This document shows, one piece after another, positions 26,929 to 39,150 of a stretch of 64,000 nt of DNA; position 1 is the stretch's first letter; each line of letters begins with the position of its first letter. The notes under the pieces are model-generated. The model saw nothing but the letters and a program-made list of their open reading frames with translations. It searched no databases and was not told the origin of the DNA. Both the position numbers and the translations under genes were made by a program. This DNA comes from Diorhabda sublineata. Its lineage: Eukaryota; Arthropoda; Insecta; Coleoptera; Chrysomelidae. The stretch is from assembly GCF_026230105.1 (NCBI RefSeq), contig NC_079477.1, forward strand, positions 12,033,001 to 12,097,000, read 5' to 3'.

Positions 26929-28440
26929 TTTTCGTAGTGGGATTGTGGCAAAATTAAACACAAAAAAGATCAGTGATAATAGGTTTGATATTTGATAGAT
27001 TTACCCAATAACAACTAGCAGATCCTGAATTTAGATACTTGGCTATTCAAAAACCAAAAACTGCATGGAAGGAAAAATAATTATCCGGAAAAAATAATGA
27101 AGAACATATTCCAGAAAAGGATTAACGGATACTATAATCAATTAAGAAGCAAAACAGATATCGAACCTATCTTTGAAAAAAAACTTTCTTGACGTAATAA
27201 GCTTACATAGGTCGACAGTTTCATTAGATAATGTAAATCTAATTTAATTCTAATGTTCAAAAATTTCAAATCTGGACGATCGTATTTCTTCATTTAGACT
27301 GAAAGTCTTCAACTAAATTACTTTCATTCATAACAAGAAAATTATTTTATACTTTCGTTTATTCTTTGTCTCAACCAATATGATTGTTAAAGAATAAAAT
27401 TAGGCTCAAAACAAAAATAACTTCAGCATGATTAATTTTTTCACTCACTTCACTAATAAAAGCTTGTTTAACTTTTCACAAAAATTAATAAAGAGATCTG
27501 AATAAGAGCTCTGTGGAAAGAGGCCAGTGTTGATGAGTGCCTTGAGAACCTCATTAAACTCCCGAATAACTCAAAAGCAAACCAATTTTCTTCCATAATT
27601 AAAAAAAAGTTACCCAAGCCGTTTTAATATTAAAAATTGATATTCTAAGACAGGTCATATTTGTAAAATAGATTCTGTATATAAAAATTAAAAAGTTATT
27701 TGGAAAAGTAAAACTTTGTGGGGGAGAAGAGTTCTCATAATTACGATATTGCGATATTTTACTAGCAATCTGATAACGATCACGTATTAAAAGAAACTAT
27801 TTGGAATAAAGTCTTATCATATTATGTACCAGCGTTGCCAGAGAAGTTTTCTAGTATATTCGATCTTTGCAATCCTCTTTCTTGACTGCTTTTTTGGTTT
27901 TGGTGTGTAGGGATGCTCTACATTTATAAATCGACAAAAAAATCTTACTGCTAAATTGCCTGAATTAGGCCTACGAAATGTTCATCAAAATAGCAACTTC
28001 TGTCTTTCTAAATTCAAAAGGATGTTCTCCTAGTACCATTTAGTGAATTTTCTCGTTAATTCAGCTGCCCGAAATTATATAATAGACATTAAGGGAATAG
28101 GATTGATTTTTTTACATTTTTCGAATCCTTTTACATCTTCTAAAATTTCATAGCGAAATTCGAAATAATAAGAAAGTTATAATACCTAATTCAAGCCCGC
28201 ACGAGTTTTCGGTGCTTTACAAGCAATTTGGAACGATCGACAGCTGTTCTTTAAACTTTAAACGAATTTTTTCTCGAAATGGAATTTTTCAATCTGTGTT
28301 GTGTTATTCTTTGTAACCAATCGACAGATTTTTTAATTCTTTGTGTGTTTTATTTGATTTGTTGTATTCTAACCTAATTTACCAGAAAAAAATTGCCTTG
28401 GAAAAAAAGTGAAACTAAAGCCTTTTCGCAGTCTCAGCTT
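26926..28440. other. No gene recognised
   Basis: AT-rich with no motif. It leads into the duplicated repeat at 28473. Confidence 0.35.
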
Positions 28441-28721
28441 TGACGCCCTCTATAAAATGCAATTGTGAAAAAAATGGTAATTATACACTTTCACGGTCAC
28501 CTGGTTTTTTGGCTCTAGAAAATCGAAAAATGGATTTTAATGATCTTGGTCTCAAAATGTTCCATTTTACGGCGGATTTATAAAAAAATTAGTAGAAATA
28601 GCTGGAATGAAAATTTCTCATAGTTTTACTGTTTTAAATCGTGAAAAAAACGGTTTTGCAAAACAATCCTTTACAAAAAATTATGGTAATTATACACTTT
28701 CGTGGTCACCTGGTTTATTGG

Positions 28722-28846
28722 TTAGGTTAGGTTAGGTTAGGTTAGGTTAAGTTAGGTTAGGTTAGGTTAAGTTAGGTTAGGTTAGGTTAGGTTAGGTTAG
28801 GTTAAGTTAGGTTAGGTTAGGTTAGGTTAGGTTAGGTTAGGTTAGG
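28722..28846 (+). repeat. Interstitial (TTAGG)n array 1
   Basis: About 25 pentamers of TTAGG with occasional TTAAG variants. TTAGG is the ancestral insect telomere repeat. The array sits inside unit 2 of the repeat complex, between GGTTTATTGG and CTCTAGAAAATCG. Confidence 0.9.
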
Positions 28847-29063
28847 TTGGCTCTAGAAAATCGAAAAATGGATGGATTTTAATGATCTTGGTCTCAAAAT
28901 GTTCCATTTTACGGCGGATTTATAAAAAAATTAGTAGAAATAGCTGGAATGAAAATTTCTCATAGTTTTACTGTTTTAAATCGTGAAAAAAACGGTTTTG
29001 CAAAACAATCCTTTACAAAAAATTATGGTAATTATACACTTTCGTGGTCACCTGGTTTATTGG

Positions 29064-29149
29064 TTAGGTTAGGTTAGGTTTGGTTAGGTTAGGTTAGGTT
29101 AAGTTAGGTTAGGTGAAGTTTGGTTAGGTTAGGTTAGGTTAGGTTAGGT
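29064..29149 (+). repeat. Interstitial (TTAGG)n array 2
   Basis: About 17 pentamers with TTTGG, TTAAG and GTGAAG-type variants, at the same point within unit 3 as array 1 within unit 2. Confidence 0.9.
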
Positions 29150-29910
29150 TGGCTCTAGAAAATCGAAAAATGGATGGATTTTAATGATCTTGGTCTCAAA
29201 ATGTTCCATTTACGGCGGATTTATAAAAAAAATACGAAAATTAAAAAAAATAAATATTTTTCACAGTTTCATGACTTTAAATGCAAAAAATGACTTTCTG
29301 CATATAATCCTTCGTAACTGTTTCTGACGTCGTGGAATCAAGTTCGTATATTTTTTTTCGCAATTTACATAAAAAATGAATATTTTGAAAAAAAAAGTTT
29401 TTCTACTATTTAAGGTTTAAAACTAATGAAAACCGCAAATTCAGCCACTACCCCCGTTTTCTTCATAAATTCGTTGTAAAATGGAACATTTTGAGACCAA
29501 AATTATAAAATTTATCTATTTTTCGATTTTTAATGGTCCAAAAACTATTAACATTGAAGAATATAGTACGAAACTATTCACGAAAATTGATTGTTTTTCA
29601 TCGATTTCATTTTAAGCTATAAAAACTGAAAAAATCATTCTTTTTGGATTTCTTTTAATTGTTTATTAATTTATGTAGAATACAAAAAAAATATAAGAAC
29701 TTTATCTGATAATGAGATAATTTTTTGTGAAGGATTATTTTGTAAAACCGTTTTTTTTGCGATTTAAAACAGTAAAACTATGAAAAATTTTCATTCCAGC
29801 TATTTCTACTAATTTTTCTAACATTTTGATACCAAGATCATTAAAATCCATCCATTTTTCGATTTTCTAGCGCCAAAAAACCAGGTGACCGTGAAAGTGT
29901 ATAACTACCA

Positions 29911-31089
29911 AATTATAAAAAAATTTTTCTGTGACACTTCATTCTCAAAAAATAATAGACAAAAAGTTTTATAAATAAAACGAGCAGAAAATTTTTCATT
30001 ATGCCACATTTTTTACCCTTTTACGTCAGCACCAATATTCAACTGAATCACACTAAAATTTCTGTGAACTTAGTAGAAATAATCGTGTTGACTAATATTC
30101 CAAAGGTCGGTCTGTCTTTCACGAATAGTCACATCATGAGTAATTGCTGCTTTAAAAATTAATTCGCCCTATTTTTCATTACATCTCATATACTCGTACA
30201 ATCGATAAACATGGAACATTTTAGATTAGTTGTCGAGAGTATGAACTAGAATGTTTATTTAAACCAAATTTTTAGTATAACCATCGATCCATATGATACG
30301 GATATAAAACAAACACTTTCGATTGGACTTTTTCAGTTTCCACTTTTGTTAGTATAATTTTCAAAAAAAAATCGTTTCATAAATTTCTTTATAACCCTGT
30401 TATTTATACAGTTGCCTTATATAATCCAATTTCGCTTTCTTTCTTGGTTGTTGTTCTTTTTCACAGACATTCTGCTTCGCAAAATATAATAAAGTTAAAT
30501 CAAAGGACTCGCTCTTTCGAAGACAATTTAATGATAGAAAAAAAAATGAAAAAATGTTGAGACGTTTGGAATTATATATAAATCATATTCTAATTGAAAT
30601 AAATTATTATAAACTATTTTGGACGTCATTCAAAAAAAAATTAATAATATCGAAAGAATCAAAAAGTAGTTACTGTAAAATAGAAGCCGCTTTCTTTGTT
30701 TAGATTCTCATTTATTTACTACCGAATTATTGTTTATCCATATACGTTAAAAAATTTTTAGATTGTCCATGGTGCAAATGAAAAGAGTAAATTCCTTATT
30801 TCGTAATCCTGAAACAAGTCGATTTTTATTTTCAAACAGGTTATTTGTAAGGATACCTTTTTGTTTTTGAGATGAGTGTGAGGACGTCACCACAAAAATT
30901 TTTAAGTAGAAATGTGGGTGATGTGATACATTATTCTAAAGATTCTAGGTAAATACATATTCAGTTATAGTAGTAATTTATGTTTGTATTTGTCTAAAAA
31001 AGTAATAAGCATTATTAGAATAAAATATTAAATAGAACGAAACCTAAACTAAGTGCTCCAATTTTTTGTTAGTTAAAATTCAATGAGAA
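29911..31089. other. No gene recognised
   Basis: AT-rich with many stops in all frames and no repeat recognised. Confidence 0.35.
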
Positions 31090-31400
31090 AGACCTCTTTT
31101 CGAACCTTCTCCATAACTTCCGAAGTTTTTTGTGCAACCTCAATACGTATCCTTTCGTTGAGTTTAATTTTGTGTTCTATATAGGTATAATTATTTTTCA
31201 AGTTTTCCCATAAAAATAAATGAAGATAAGTTAAATTAGTTGACTTAGGTGGCCTTTCTATTGTTCCTCTTCGACGTATCTACCGATTTGGAAAGACATT
31301 GCTCAAGCAGTTGAGCACCATCTTACTGCAGCTATAAATAATTTATGTTTAGAAACAACCGGTTCAAATCGGAAATCAAGAAGTTTTGAAGAAATCCTGT
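31090..31400 (-). pseudogene. Tc1/mariner-superfamily transposase remnant, C-terminus
   Basis: The minus strand reads RRRGTIERPPKSTNLTYLHL then FLWENLKNNYTY and NERIRIEVAQKTSEVMEKVR, ending at a stop near 31095. This matches the third Asp box and C-terminus of the family seen at 11500-11960, whose usual form is WPPRSPDLTPLDFFLWG. The Asp positions are mutated (SPDL to STNL), so it is inactive. Confidence 0.65.
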
Positions 31401-32150
31401 CAAGAAGCAAAACAAATAAATAAATAGACCTTCCTAGAAATTATTCAGAAGAAACAATGTAAATAAATCGTTTGCTACAAAAGAACTTGAGATCAAACGA
31501 ACTCCGCAGTGTATCAAAAATATGCGCCCTGGCTGAAATTTAAAATTCTATTGAAGCTAAACAGGGCTGGCTTAAGGACTTGTTCTTAACATTTTCGTAA
31601 CTGTATTGATGTTGCATGAATAACTGCAGTAGTTATAGACAAGGTTCGAGAAGAGTTCCCCGCATCTTTCTCATTGAATTACAGCTGAAGGTTGTAATGG
31701 ATGGATAATACAATTTATTGTAAAAATAAGAGTTTATCAATTTTTAAAACAAATACAAACACCAATTACTCAGACATATTGATATGGCTGAATGGGTATT
31801 AGAAAGACTTTTCGAATAATCTATTACAGCACTCACATTTCTATTTAAAAAATTTTAGCGATGACGTTATCAGGCTCACATAGATAACGTCAAAAATTAA
31901 GAGATAACCTTACGAATAGCCTACTTAGAAATAAAAATCGACGGGCAATAGGATTTTTTCTTTAAGTCGCCGGCTTACGAAATAACGAATTTATTCCTTT
32001 CATTAGCGCTATACCGTATATTTTAACATTAGGTAGGTTTTTTGACAAATCAACAAACTCACACAAAAAAAATATCTATCAGAAGATTTGTGAAGAATAC
32101 GAGGATGGTCCCAGTAATTAGCCCAACAAAGAAAACATAAAAAAATATAT
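31401..32150. other. No gene; dispersed repeat segment at its left end
   Basis: 31408-31441 matches 6326-6362 (see that entry). The remainder is the 3' flank of the mariner copy. A possible mariner end near 32030 (TTAGGTAGGTTTTTT) has no convincing partner. Confidence 0.35.
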
Positions 32151-33091
32151 TTATTTTTCAACGTAATCTCCTTTTAGCTCCATACACTTTCACCAGGGAT
32201 GTTCAATGAGTTCGATACTCTTTTTATAATAAGAATCGTCAAGCTACTCAAAATAGGAATTTTTTCAAGTCTAGCAACAGAAAATAATCCGAGGTTACTG
32301 GCGAATAAAGTGCATGAAGTTGTAATTCAAGCTTCATATCATTGATTTTGGCCTTTACAATAACGGATGTGTGAGCTGGTGCATTGTCTTGAAGAAACAA
32401 CTCTTTCTTCTTAGCCACATGCTGCCGTTTCAATAAGTTCGTATAATTCTAGACCGCTGATAGTTTTTCCTTTTTCAATAAAGTGAATGAAAATTTCCCC
32501 ACGTGTATCCCAAGAAAAAGACGCCATGAGCTTGCCATCAGATGGAACGGTCTTCGCCTTCTTTAGAGTTCTCTTTTCAGGCCATTGTTTTGATTGTTCT
32601 TTTGTTTCAAGTGTGGATTGATGAACCAACGTTCCCTCCTTGGTTATGAAAGGCTGCTTCGGCTTAATTTTTGTGAAACATTGGCAAACACTCTATGCAA
32701 AATCTTTACGATGCTGTTTTAGTTCCATTGTGACCAAACGCGACACCCATCTTGTGCATATCTCTCTCATCTCCAAATTTTTAGTTGATATACGATGTAC
32801 CGCACGTTTTGAAATGCCTACTATGTCTTATGGCCCAGATCAAATGCTACAGATATATCACTGTTTTGTCGTCTATGTCGTCCCTTTAAATCAGTTACCT
32901 TTTGCATCTTTCTAATAATTTCGTTTCTCCGCTTAATGAGACAACTGTAGTATTTAATCTAGGCTTATAGTGCTACAAAAATAAATCTCCACTGAATATT
33001 TCTACCCAAAGTCTGTATACAAGATATGCATGGAGCAAGTTCGCTCTTTGCAGTTCACTCGCTTGTTTCTATTCACTTCTATTTTAGCCAT
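32151..33091 (-). pseudogene. Mariner transposase, degraded full-length copy
   Basis: Running down from about 33091, the minus strand shows an NLEMREICTRWVSRLVTMEL helix-turn-helix-side segment, a first catalytic region (LVHQSTLETKEQSKQWPEK, KKAKTVPSDGKLMASFSWD), then LFLQDNAPAHTS (second Asp) and YSPVTSDYFLLLDLKK (third Asp box, usual form SPDLAPSDYFLF). It ends in MELKGDYVEK and a stop at 32151. Mariners are about 345 codons, and this span fits. Frameshifts near 32420 and 32640 and several stops make it inactive. The plus-strand frame 32640-32915 is a shadow. Confidence 0.8.
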
Positions 33092-34589
33092 TTTAATTTG
33101 TTATCGACCTCCCACGTCGAATAATTCAATGAAATCTTGGTATCTAAAACACCCTCTATCTATGAACTCTCTGCAACAAAAATCAAAGTTAGTTAATATA
33201 TGGTGATATATGCTTTCCATTCGCTAGTGAGATTTCCTAATATCTTTTCAACTTATTGTTTCATATACAGTGCTCACTAAATTACAATTAAGTTTAATAA
33301 TTTAATTTAAGCAAATTTTGTATACTTGTTTCCGTATATAGTCGTAATTTCTTTATTTGAGAAACAGAACGAATAAATCATATGCTAGAGCATAAACTCC
33401 TTTTTATTCAAATCTGTTCTACCTACTCGTTCCATCTTCAGTAATTTCCATCTGTGTTACCATTCCCTTCTCACTTGATTTTTTCCGCTGTTCTATAGAT
33501 GTAGTTTGACTACCAGTAAGAACCCAACCGGTGTACCACACCAAATTCAACTCCAACTACTTGGAACTTAGTTGACGGCTACAAATGTCCCAACTGTCCA
33601 TACATAATTCCCATTTCTTATCTTTAATACGTAAAAATTTGATATTAATTTGAAGAAGCGTATACGAGGCTAGTTTATTAAGTAATGTTAATTCATTTCA
33701 CTTTTAACTTCATTCATTAAAAAGCTTGAGTCCAATTTAATATTGATTATTCACCTCATATAAGTATCAGTTATATTTATATTTTAACTGAAGCCGAATA
33801 TCACCACTTCCTGAGAAAGAGTCTCCAGCCGGGGAAGTAAGGTTTCCAGTTGGCTTCCAACGTAATATTACAATAGCAGCCAACGTGTGTATAGCTTACG
33901 CCTGCATAATTTTTGTGTGAGTATATCGCAAATGCGTTCTTTCGGTATGCTGTTTCTCTGTCTCTGACTCTCTCATTATTATCAACATTCTTCCTATGTT
34001 CAATCAATATTGCAAGATAGTAATATTATGTAAATTAGTGTTGTTCTCCCACTAACTACTAAATCACTTCGATCATAATTTGCTCACTTCTATTCATTTG
34101 TAAGAAATTTTCATATTAGCTGAGACGTCTACTTATTCATTCTTAAAATTATGAATAAAGACGGTGGTTTTTATCAATTTATGTTTTGAAGCAAGATGCA
34201 ATAATTCAACATTCTTAAAACGTGCTTCACTCCATAAATCTCGTTTTCATTAGAAGAGTTTACTCTTGAAAGGAAATTGAATTTTCTGGAAACATATGTT
34301 GTGCTTGAAATGACGTGCAATGTAGAAAATTTCCAACAACTAGATCAGTACAAAAGGAGCGCATTGACAAAGATAAATATCAAGATGCTTTCAATAAAGG
34401 AAATATATACTTTTTGCACTTTAGTTAATTGAAGCTATTATTTTTAGGGAATAATTATATTATATCTGATTAGTTTCACATTGCAGTTTCCAATTCCAAA
34501 TACTGCACATTCAACAATCGGTGATCTCTTAAAATCTAATCTCACTTTTACTGATCTAATCACTGACAAGCGCCTATTTATACGAAACG
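33092..34589. other. No gene recognised
   Basis: It may include the rest of the gypsy-type pol on the minus strand, but I could not recognise reverse transcriptase boxes. The 68-codon minus frame at 33801-34007 has no motif. Confidence 0.35.
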
Positions 34590-35757
34590 AATAAATACTG
34601 TATTCTTTTAATAAATAATTGTTCTAATTTTTCGTTGTCTTTGTAATTTAAATTGAGGAATGAGTTAATATTAAAAAAATCATAACTACATGACTCCATT
34701 TCTAAAGGTTATTTAGGATTAACCGAAATTATTCGATCTGTTTTGTTTAGGATTTCTACAAAAGCAGCTCCGTTTTCGGCTTTAATCAAAATTTGAGATA
34801 TATACATTGGTTCTATTTTAACTTATCTAAACAATATTTCTCCATAAAAATAGAAACAAATAACTAAACAAAAATTTTTGCTGTGGTTCTACTGAGAGTA
34901 ATATTTAGGTTTTTTTGTGTCTATAACTGATAGGTATCTCAATATTAGGCTTTATTACTTTGTGATTAATTAGATCAAAATTAAAGTTCATATTTGTTCA
35001 TCGAAATACATATCAAATAACAGAAAAGATATGAAATAATTAGGATCCTAAAATTTAAAACATTCTCTAAGTGTTGATTGATACACAATATCTTGACTAC
35101 CCAAAGTCTTAATTTTTGCATTGATTCAATTAATGGTATTGGGAAAAGTTTTTATATAATATCGGGTTTTATAATAATTGAAGGTATACTACCGGTCTCT
35201 ACAAGTAATTTTAATTTAGGATGATTTATTTCCATATATTGTAATGCATTTTCTGTTGAAATTTTAATTTCTACTAAGGTGTGAAACTTTCATTTTGTGT
35301 TTTATCATTATTTGAGTTTGATATTGATCATTATCACCTGTATTCTTATTCTAATAGTAAGGTTGTTCGTCTTGATATCGATCTGAATGATTATAGTTGT
35401 TTGTAAATAGTTTTTCGGAAGTTAATTTTGGATTCTCTTCATAGTTTCTATATGGTTGATTTTGATTATAATTGTCATTATTTGGCCATCTTTGTCTTTG
35501 TGATATTGTGGAGAGATTTCTGGATTTCTAGTCAAAATAATTGTCTGTTCATCGGATATCGTCTGGGGGATATTTGTCTTTTGTCTAGGTTGGACATTCA
35601 TAAGTTGAGTATGGAATTGGTTAGCTGATTTATCATTGTCAACGGAGTGATACTGTTATTGGTAAAAATATTGTGTTTGGTTTTGAGGATAATATCTTAG
35701 TTGTAAGTAAGATTGTCGATTATTACTATTGAATCTTTGATTGTGTTGACGGTACCA
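34590..35757 (-). pseudogene. Gypsy-type LTR retroelement: gag end, protease, start of pol
   Basis: In the minus direction from 35757 a Gln/Asn-rich gag tail (QRFNSNNRQSY, PQNQTQYFYQ) is followed by a retroviral-type aspartic protease segment (about 35285-35095): HTLVEIKIS, HPKLKLLVETGSIPSIIIKP. The active-site Asp of the usual DTG is Glu here. Next, QILIKAENGAAFVEILNKT and LNLNYKDNEKLEQLF (about 34815-34600) match the linker between protease and reverse transcriptase in insect gypsy elements. Scattered stops interrupt it. It continues upstream on the other side of the LINE at 35758-37944, in 37945-38380. No LTRs were found. Confidence 0.65.
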
Positions 35758-37944
35758 AGACCGGATAAAGGAGGAGAGTTGATGGGCCAGGCTAGCACCC
35801 TACCCATCGTAAAACAGCAACATGATCAAATCCCCAGCAGTGAGCCTCGGAGTTAGACTGATCACAAGTTAATGACCCATGCGAGAAAAAGGATAGCGAT
35901 ATTCAAAAATAAAAACATAATAAGATTAGCTACCTGGAACACAACATCGTTTAACAATAAATACCAAGAAATTTTGTGAGATATATCTATAAAAAAAAGA
36001 ACGCGCAAGGGCCGGTATAGGGATACTTCTGCATAAGAAATTTAAGGAACACATAGGAAGCAGCCAATATGTCTCTGAAAGAATCCTCTCAATATATAGT
36101 CACGAAGATTGCAAGCCTCGTGATAAAAGAGAAAATTTCTATGAACATTTGCAGACTTTTTTCTATACTATACCTCCTGATGAATCCCTGATTTTGATGG
36201 ATAGGAAAAGAAGTAGTTCCCGGAGTCAAACAAAAATTCAACAAAGATCATATCAATGCTAATGGAAAACTGATGACCAACCTGTGCTCTCCTAATAGCT
36301 TATTAGCTTCTTTGACCACAAAACCCAATATAAATATATGTTCGAAAACTCCAGAGGATACAGGTCAATGATAGATTACATACAAATCGAAAGATACACT
36401 CAACTCAGACGTTGACGCTGGACGTTAGGACTCTAAATTTTGCAGGCGTAGGTAGTGAATATAAGTTGGTACTGAGGAAAATCCGCATGAAAATAACACC
36501 AAAGCGTGAATTAGAGGAAATAACTAGACAAAGAATCAATATAGAATCACTATGGGAAGATCCCACAAAATACTATACCAAGACAGAATTACACAATTAC
36601 AATCTGCTGCACAAGAAGCATTAGGAACACGCGTCATAACACTTAACAAGGAGGGAAGTAAGAGAACACCATGGAGTGAAAGATAAATGCAAAGAAAAAC
36701 GGAATATTTATTTGATGTTCAATATACAACGAAACCCAGAGTTCCAAGAACAATACAGACTAATCCGAAATCTACTAGTAAGACTGACAAAAGATTAATA
36801 TTGGAAACGATTTTCCAAAAGATTAGCAAGTTATTTTTATGGTGCTCAGAAACAAATGTAGCGTTTTCGGCGAACACAGCGAAAATAAATAACAGAATTT
36901 GCAGAGACTAACAAAATACCTCAAGAAAAATGGAAAAGATATCTGACGGAATTATTTAAAGGAAATGACAACCATATACATACTAATATACCACAAATAA
37001 GAGGAGAATTATTTATCGGTCAGCAAGAAGTACAAAAAGCGCTTAAAGCTCTGAAAAATAGGAAGTCGCCCGGGCAAGACGGTATACCAAACGAGCTACT
37101 AAGATACGGAGGAGACAACTTACCAATCTAACCCAAAAAATTATACTGTACTGCAAGGTACCTGACAGATGGAGAACTAGTACAATGATTCCAATGTTTA
37201 AAAAATGAGATAAAAAGTGCCCAAATAACTATAGGGGCTTAAACTTATTAGACACAACTTTGAAACGCTGTATTCATATTGAGACAAGAAGTTGAGAAAT
37301 CCATAGAATATAACAAACCAGCCTATCTATGTTTATTAGATCTTCAGAAAGCGTTTGATCGCATTCAACTTGAAGATGCTATACACCTGTTATATAATAG
37401 AGACAAACTGTAAATATAGTTCAGACCATCGAGAACATCTATTCCTATAACCAAGTTCAAGCCAGATTTAATAACAAGTTGAGATATGCTGTATCTGTAA
37501 AGCGGTATCAGACAAGGTGACTCATTAAACCCCCTTTTATTCAATATAATAATGGACCAAGCTATAAAAAACTACGACACAGCAAAGGGTACCAGATGGG
37601 TAACAAACAACTTAAAATACTTTGCTACGCGAATGATGCCGTATTGTTCGCTGAATCCGAGGACGACACTAGTACACATCTTCAATACAGTAGGTAAACA
37701 GTATAATATGATAATTTCAGCTGAGAAACAAAATGCATATCAACGTCTAAGGAGCCTATACGCTGCAAAAGAGAAATTGATGGTTATGTAATAGGTACTA
37801 AAATTTAAATATTTAGGAATAGACATAACGAGCTATGGAGATGTCGAGAATGAGGTGCGACAGCGGGTCGTCAAAACAAATAAAGTAGTAGGATGGCTCA
37901 ACAGCACTATTTGGATAAATAAACATCTTACAAAAGAAACAAAA
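35758..37944 (+). mobile_element. RTE-like LINE inserted into gypsy gag
   Basis: The plus strand shows an endonuclease start (IIRLATWNTTSFNNKYQE, about 35915), an FDHKTQYKYMFENSRGYRSM DYIQ segment (about 36310-36390), and LDVRTLNFAGVGSEYKLVL (from 36415). The RT part follows: QKALKALKNRKSPGQDGIPN (37030), NNYRGLNLL (37215), LCLLDLQKAFDRIQ (37325), a YANDAVLFAE box (about 37625) and VVGWLNSTIWINKHLTKE (about 37885). Catalytic YADD is YAND. Many stops and shifts; it is dead. Boundaries are set by where minus-strand gag reading stops and resumes, so they are good to tens of bases. Confidence 0.7.
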
Positions 37945-38380
37945 AGAAGTACTAAGTGCAGTTTTATCATAATGGTTTGTTTGACACATTTTCTCCGCGG
38001 TAGTTACGTTAGCATTATTGCTAATTTTGTGCGCGATACTAATTAGTATATATAAATAAATTCGACCTCCCAAGTTCATCAATGGTTCGTTCTGAAATGG
38101 TTTCAGTCTCGTAAGTTCTTAGACTAAATAATCAATATTTCCACGATCAGCAAGACATTGTATGAGGGCTTCTTTTAATCTAGGCCAATCGGTTAACTCA
38201 GCACGATTACCTACTAATATTTCTGCTTTATCTATAAGCTTTTCGTGAAATGATTAAAATATGTGTTAAGATAATTGTGCATCATTGAATTGCTGGTAAT
38301 AATTAATGAATTCTAATTAGAAAATTAAATTTGTTATTGTTACCATCATATGGTTTAATGTTAATGTTACTATTATTTTC
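37945..38380 (-). pseudogene. Gypsy-type gag fragment, upstream side of the LINE insertion
   Basis: The minus strand reads INIKPYDGNNNKFNFLI (about 38360), KSLIDKAEILVGNRAELTDW (about 38250-38185), KEALIQCLADRGNIDYLV, LKPFQNEPLMNLGGRI and ISNNANVTTAEKMCQTNHYD, ending at about 37946 against the LINE 3' end. The pattern (PYDG, a K..LI..AE.LVG.R.E....W..LK..L matrix motif) is that of insect gypsy gag proteins. The rest of gag continues at 35757 downward, so the retroelement was present first. Confidence 0.65.
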
Positions 38381-38940
38381 GTTATCTATTTCTATCTATG
38401 AAACTCTGTTATTTTTTCATGAATATCACTCATAAAAATCAATTAGAATCGATATTTATAATAAACAATTGTTTGCAATGAACAGAATTTAACTATCTTT
38501 ACCAGAATCCTTATACAGAGAGGTTTGGAGAGTTGAAAAGAAAAAGGTACAAATTGGTGGTCAACTCGATTGCTCTGCTATCAAGGTTATTTGGGCGTGA
38601 TTCCCTGCTTCAGTTGAGAGTTAATAAGTTCGTAATATGCACTCAAGGTGAAAACATTCCAAGGTCCCTAATTTCGCCTCTACACAATGCGAATGCCAAG
38701 AGAATAATACTAACTGTGCCAATTAAGTATTAAATCTTCGAATTTGGATTATCAAACAAAAAATTACAATTACAAAAATACTTTTATCAAGCAACAAATA
38801 ATGAATTATTAACAGTATTACTGTTTTCATTATCCTCCTGGTTTCCACAGAATCATCACATTTATTATATGCCGTCAGCGGTTACTTCACACATAACTTA
38901 CTTAGCATTAATAATCATTAATTATAACAAGGTATTCTTA
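38381..38940. other. Flank of Polinton; possible gypsy leader
   Basis: Expected to be the 5' leader of the minus-strand gypsy element, but no LTR or primer-binding site is recognisable. The 66-codon plus frame at 38533-38733 has no motif. Confidence 0.35.
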
Positions 38941-38946
38941 ATTACT
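38941..38946. repeat. Target site duplication, left (ATTACT)
   Basis: ATTACT directly precedes the AG that starts the Polinton and recurs at 53945-53950. A 6-bp duplication is the Polinton hallmark. Confidence 0.85.
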
Positions 38947-39070
38947 AGTAGGTAATGGGGTACTTGAGACCAGCCCCTCCACTCCACTTTTCATAAGTCA
39001 CGTGACCACGCCTTCTCGCTTGGCTCCTTATATGGTATCTGTAAAATGTAAGTTTTGATAAGATTTGGTA

Positions 39071-39150
39071 GGATGGCACTACCGGTGAAGTAAGAAGAGA
39101 TATGGAAAGATGACGCTATCGGTGAAGTAAGTAGAGATATGGAAAGATGG
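39071..39150. repeat. Subterminal minisatellite, left copy (2 units)
   Basis: Units read GATGGCACTACCGGTGAAGT then AAGTAGAGATATGGAAA; about 37 bp each, two copies. The right terminal repeat carries three (53710-53820). Confidence 0.75.

Larger units (their letters stand above)
28473..29910. repeat. Duplicated and inverted repeat with telomere-like inserts
   Basis: A unit starting ATGGTAATTATACACTTTC and running through CACCTGG, CTCTAGAAAATCGAAAAATGG and CAAAATGTTCCATTT occurs three times in direct order (28473, 28683, 29024). A fourth copy is inverted at about 29716-29910, and a partial inverted copy lies at about 29470-29560. The inverted copy lets the whole region fold back. Units 2 and 3 carry (TTAGG)n at one fixed point; unit 1 and the inverted copy have none there. 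No coding capacity. Confidence 0.8.

Noticed and set aside
28722..29149. A true chromosome end because of TTAGG repeats
   Set aside because: The arrays are short, degenerate and flanked on both sides by other DNA; they are interstitial.
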